NCBI GenBank assembly: GCA_028871555.1
Contig: JAGWNA010000029.1
Location: 1 to 35,935, forward strand
Direction of reading: 5' to 3'
DNA from: Lysobacteraceae bacterium
Lineage (GTDB): Bacteria > Pseudomonadota > Gammaproteobacteria > Xanthomonadales > Rhodanobacteraceae
DNA: 35,935 nucleotides
The first letter of the stretch is position 1; each line of letters begins with the position of its first letter. Under the pieces are notes generated by a model, which saw only the letters and a program-made list of their open reading frames with translations, did no database searches and was not told the DNA's origin. Positions 35,138-35,935 of the stretch are shown in pieces. The position numbers and the translations under genes are program-made.

Positions 35138-35890
35138 TTACTTCGCAGACCGTTCGCGGCGGCCGTCACCGGCCTCGCGACGCGAGTCATTACGACGACC
35201 TTCGCCACCTTCGCGGCGCGGCTGCGACGGCTCATCCTTCGACTCCTGGCTGGCCTGGGCCAGATCGAAGATCTCGCCCTTGTAGATCCACACCTTGATG
35301 CCGATGATGCCGTAGGTGGTCTTTGCCTCGGCAAAGCCGTAATCGATGTCGGCGCGCAACGTATGCAGCGGCACGCGACCCTCGCGGCTCCACTCGGAAC
35401 GGGCGATCTCGGCTCCGTTCAGACGGCCGGAGACGTTGATCTTCACGCCCAGCGCGCCGAGACGCATCGCATTGCCCACCGAGCGCTTCATCGCACGGCG
35501 GAACATGATGCGGCGCTCCAGCTGCTGCGCGATCGACTCGGCGACCAGCTGCGCATCGAGCTCGGGCTTGCGCACTTCGTTGACGTTGATGTGCGTCGGG
35601 ACGCCCATCATGTCGCTGACTTCCTTGCGCAGCTTCTCGATATCCTCGCCTTTCTTGCCGATCACCACGCCCGGACGGGCGGTGTGGATCGTCACGCGCG
35701 CGGTCTTGGCAGGACGCTCGATCTGGATGCGCGAGATACCGGCCTGAGCCAGCTTCTTCTTCAGCATGTCGCGGACTTTGATGTCGGCCACGAGGTAAGT
35801 GGCGTAATCACGCTTGTTGGCGAACCACTTCGAGTTCCAGTCCTTGGCAATGCCGAGGCGGATACCGGTGGGATGAACTTTATGACCCAT
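35138..35890 (-). CDS. rpsC: 30S ribosomal protein S3
   Basis: A 250-residue protein with an N-terminal KH domain ([19 protein letters not shown]) and the conserved C-terminal domain. E. coli S3 is 233 residues. The extra length is a charged tail of about 40 residues ([19 protein letters not shown]) rich in Arg, Glu and Gly. Start [13 protein letters not shown] at 35890 is standard; the upstream in-frame codon at 35920 lies within the rplV end. Confidence 0.98.
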   Translation of the reverse strand: MGHKVHPTGIRLGIAKDWNSKWFANKRDYATYLVADIKVRDMLKKKLAQAGISRIQIERPAKTARVTIHTARPGVVIGKKGEDIEKLRKEVSDMMGVPTHINVNEVRKPELDAQLVAESIAQQLERRIMFRRAMKRSVGNAMRLGALGVKINVSGRLNGAEIARSEWSREGRVPLHTLRADIDYGFAEAKTTYGIIGIKVWIYKGEIFDLAQASQESKDEPSQPRREGGEGRRNDSRREAGDGRRERSAK

Positions 35891-35906
35891 CGTCTCTTGT
35901 CCCCAG

Positions 35907-35935
35907 TCAGTTGCCGACAACCACAGTGATGTGGC
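35907..35935 (-). CDS. rplV: 3' end of rplV (L22), cut by the window edge
   Basis: The last eight codons read HITVVVGN then TGA. This matches the usual L22 C-terminus (HITVVV plus one or two residues) and the expected gene order rplV-rpsC, 16 bases before the rpsC start. The rest lies outside the window. Confidence 0.85.

Noticed and set aside
1..35935. Mobile elements, CRISPR arrays or defence systems
   Set aside because: No transposase, integrase, spaced direct repeats, cas gene or toxin-antitoxin pair was seen; the repeated palindromes lie only in the ribosomal operon and lack CRISPR spacing.

Overview
The window comes from a GC-rich proteobacterium, most likely a gammaproteobacterium of the Xanthomonadales (Rhodanobacter/Dyella/Frateuria-like). 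This placement is inferred from the rng-yhdP-tldD gene order, a GacA/UvrY-type regulator, the protein sequences and an S10/spc/alpha ribosomal cluster in which secY is followed directly by rpsM with no rpmJ. It looks like ordinary chromosome: I see no insertion sequence, prophage, integrase, CRISPR array, tRNA or rRNA.

Layout. 1-3067: two small secreted c-type cytochromes in tandem, nfuA (Fe-S carrier), phhB (pterin dehydratase) and an RluC-type pseudouridine synthase. 3068-7390: rne with a long leader, a perfect bidirectional terminator, and a GacA/UvrY-type response regulator. 7391-10116: an apparently gene-free stretch, then a predicted outer-membrane cytochrome-porin fusion read from a promoter with an Anr/FNR-type box placed at exactly -41.5. 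10117-17165: the conserved rng-yhdP-tldD block on the minus strand. 17473-20848: a tightly packed plus-strand operon of an OmpR-type regulator, a sensor kinase, a Dph6-like PP-loop amidoligase and a Mug-like DNA glycosylase. 20852-24890 (minus): a tri-haem and a di-haem cytochrome c overlapping by ATGA, a class II DAHP synthase and dsbB. 25084-35935 (minus): the end of rplV, then rpsC to rplQ, including secY and rpoA.

Themes. Eight CxxCH haem sites lie in five genes, with dsbB and an Fe-S carrier nearby, which suggests a respiratory chain with several periplasmic c-type electron carriers and possibly an outer-membrane electron conduit used at low oxygen. Both members of the RNase E/G family are present.

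The most unusual structure is in the ribosomal operon. Five intergenic gaps carry a paired-hairpin unit: hairpin B one to twelve bases after the upstream stop codon, then hairpin A. Loop sequences are conserved while stem sequences vary with compensating changes. A sixth gap has a single inverted A hairpin. Other long spacers hold a run of four stem-loops (rpsE-rplR), an extended -10 promoter candidate (rpsN-rpsH) and a probable alpha-operon promoter (secY-rpsM).
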